A stretch of 64,000 bases of DNA from Cerina litoralis (lineage in GTDB: Bacteria; Bacteroidota; Bacteroidia; Flavobacteriales; Flavobacteriaceae), in NCBI GenBank assembly GCA_022008415.1, contig JAIRBC010000019.1, positions 1 through 64,000 on the forward strand, read 5' to 3'. Both the position numbers and the translations under genes were made by a program. The stretch's first letter is position 1; each line of letters begins with the position of its first letter. Shown here one piece after another: positions 63,767 through 64,000 of this stretch. Under the pieces are notes generated by a model, which ran no database searches, had not been told where the DNA came from, and saw nothing but the letters and a program-made list of their open reading frames with translations.

Positions 63767-64000
63767 TTATCGGAACAGCTTTTTTTTGATATTCCGCCAC
63801 CTTAGACTTCGGATAAAATCCCCCTCTTCCTTCGCCACCAAAAAAGAATCCTTGCCCTTTTTTGAGGATAGGTACCCTTGAATATTATCGAATAGGGACT
63901 GAACATTTCTTTGTTTCCATGCCATTTTTGCAGACGCGATAAAACTAATCCAAAACCCATAGCGCATGCGGTACATGGCCTTGCCCTGTAAGTATTTGGC
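63767..64000 (-). CDS. C-terminal fragment of a probable glycosyltransferase
   Basis: The minus strand is open from the window edge to a stop at 63767 (77 codons); the ATG at 63976 is internal. The visible part is basic and helical (AKYLQGKAMYRMRYGFWISFIASAKMAWKQRN, YLSSKKGKDSFLVAKEEGDFIRSLRWRNIKKKLF). This resembles the tail of family 2 glycosyltransferases in flavobacteria, but the catalytic domain lies outside the window, so the identity is a guess. Confidence 0.5.
   Translation of the reverse strand, partial: AKYLQGKAMYRMRYGFWISFIASAKMAWKQRNVQSLFDNIQGYLSSKKGKDSFLVAKEEGDFIRSLRWRNIKKKLFR

Overview
The window is chromosomal DNA from a member of the Bacteroidota, almost certainly a marine-type Flavobacteriaceae. 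The evidence is the gliding/type IX secretion genes gldJ and porV in their usual neighbourhood (murF, gldJ, porV, cdd, pdhA, pdhC), a SusC/SusD pair with its own ECF sigma and anti-sigma factor, a MoxR/Bat operon, a sulfatase, a PafA-type phosphatase, and several upstream regions carrying the Bacteroidota promoter form TTG-N17-TAnnTTTG. No ribosomal RNA, CRISPR array, prophage or insertion sequence was seen. Two intact tRNA genes (fMet-CAT and Val-GAC) are present, and each has a damaged relative beside it.

Layout. 1-3070 (minus): the start of an APH-type kinase gene that runs off the left edge, preceded in the same operon by a GH63-like glycosidase lipoprotein. 3361-10241 (plus): sigma factor, FecR-type anti-sigma factor, SusC and SusD, probably one glycan-uptake locus served by the divergent glycosidase. 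10391-12828: an overlapping pair, HglS-type 2-oxoadipate dioxygenase/decarboxylase and ALDH7-type semialdehyde dehydrogenase, which points to lysine breakdown. 13.3-18.3 kb: tRNA-fMet, an AgcS symporter, the GTPases Era and Der, and a PhyH dioxygenase. 18.4-24.5 kb (mostly minus): a ClC protein with CBS domains, a small unknown, tRNA-Val, murF and gldJ. 25.0-31.7 kb (plus): porV, cdd, pdhA, pdhC, an M28 peptidase and a short-chain dehydrogenase.

32.0-40.2 kb (minus) is a complete aerotolerance-type operon: MoxR ATPase, DUF58, DUF4381, BatA, a BatB-BatC fusion and BatD. Four of its intergenic spaces are filled with related GC-rich palindromic repeats, and a DUF559 nuclease-like gene sits between two sets of them. 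40.4-44.8 kb holds a sulfatase, a PAS/HTH regulator and a HAD phosphatase lipoprotein.

44.9-51.4 kb is the most unusual block: two ATP-grasp-type proteins, a GMP-synthase-like glutamine amidotransferase, a GCS2 carboxylate-amine ligase and an esterase in one minus-strand run, with a second esterase divergent. It looks like a peptide- or amide-forming pathway of unknown product. One of the ATP-grasp enzymes ends in a long lysine/alanine-rich, histone-H1-like tail.

51.5-64 kb holds an AI-2E family permease, a HAD phosphatase, a SprT-like protease, mannose-1-phosphate guanylyltransferase, a DUF389 membrane protein, an MlaEF-type ABC pair, a PafA-type alkaline phosphatase, two DUF1080 proteins flanking a PmoA/DUF6807 lipoprotein, and the end of a probable glycosyltransferase at the right edge. 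Assignments are from reading motifs and gene order only; no database search was run.
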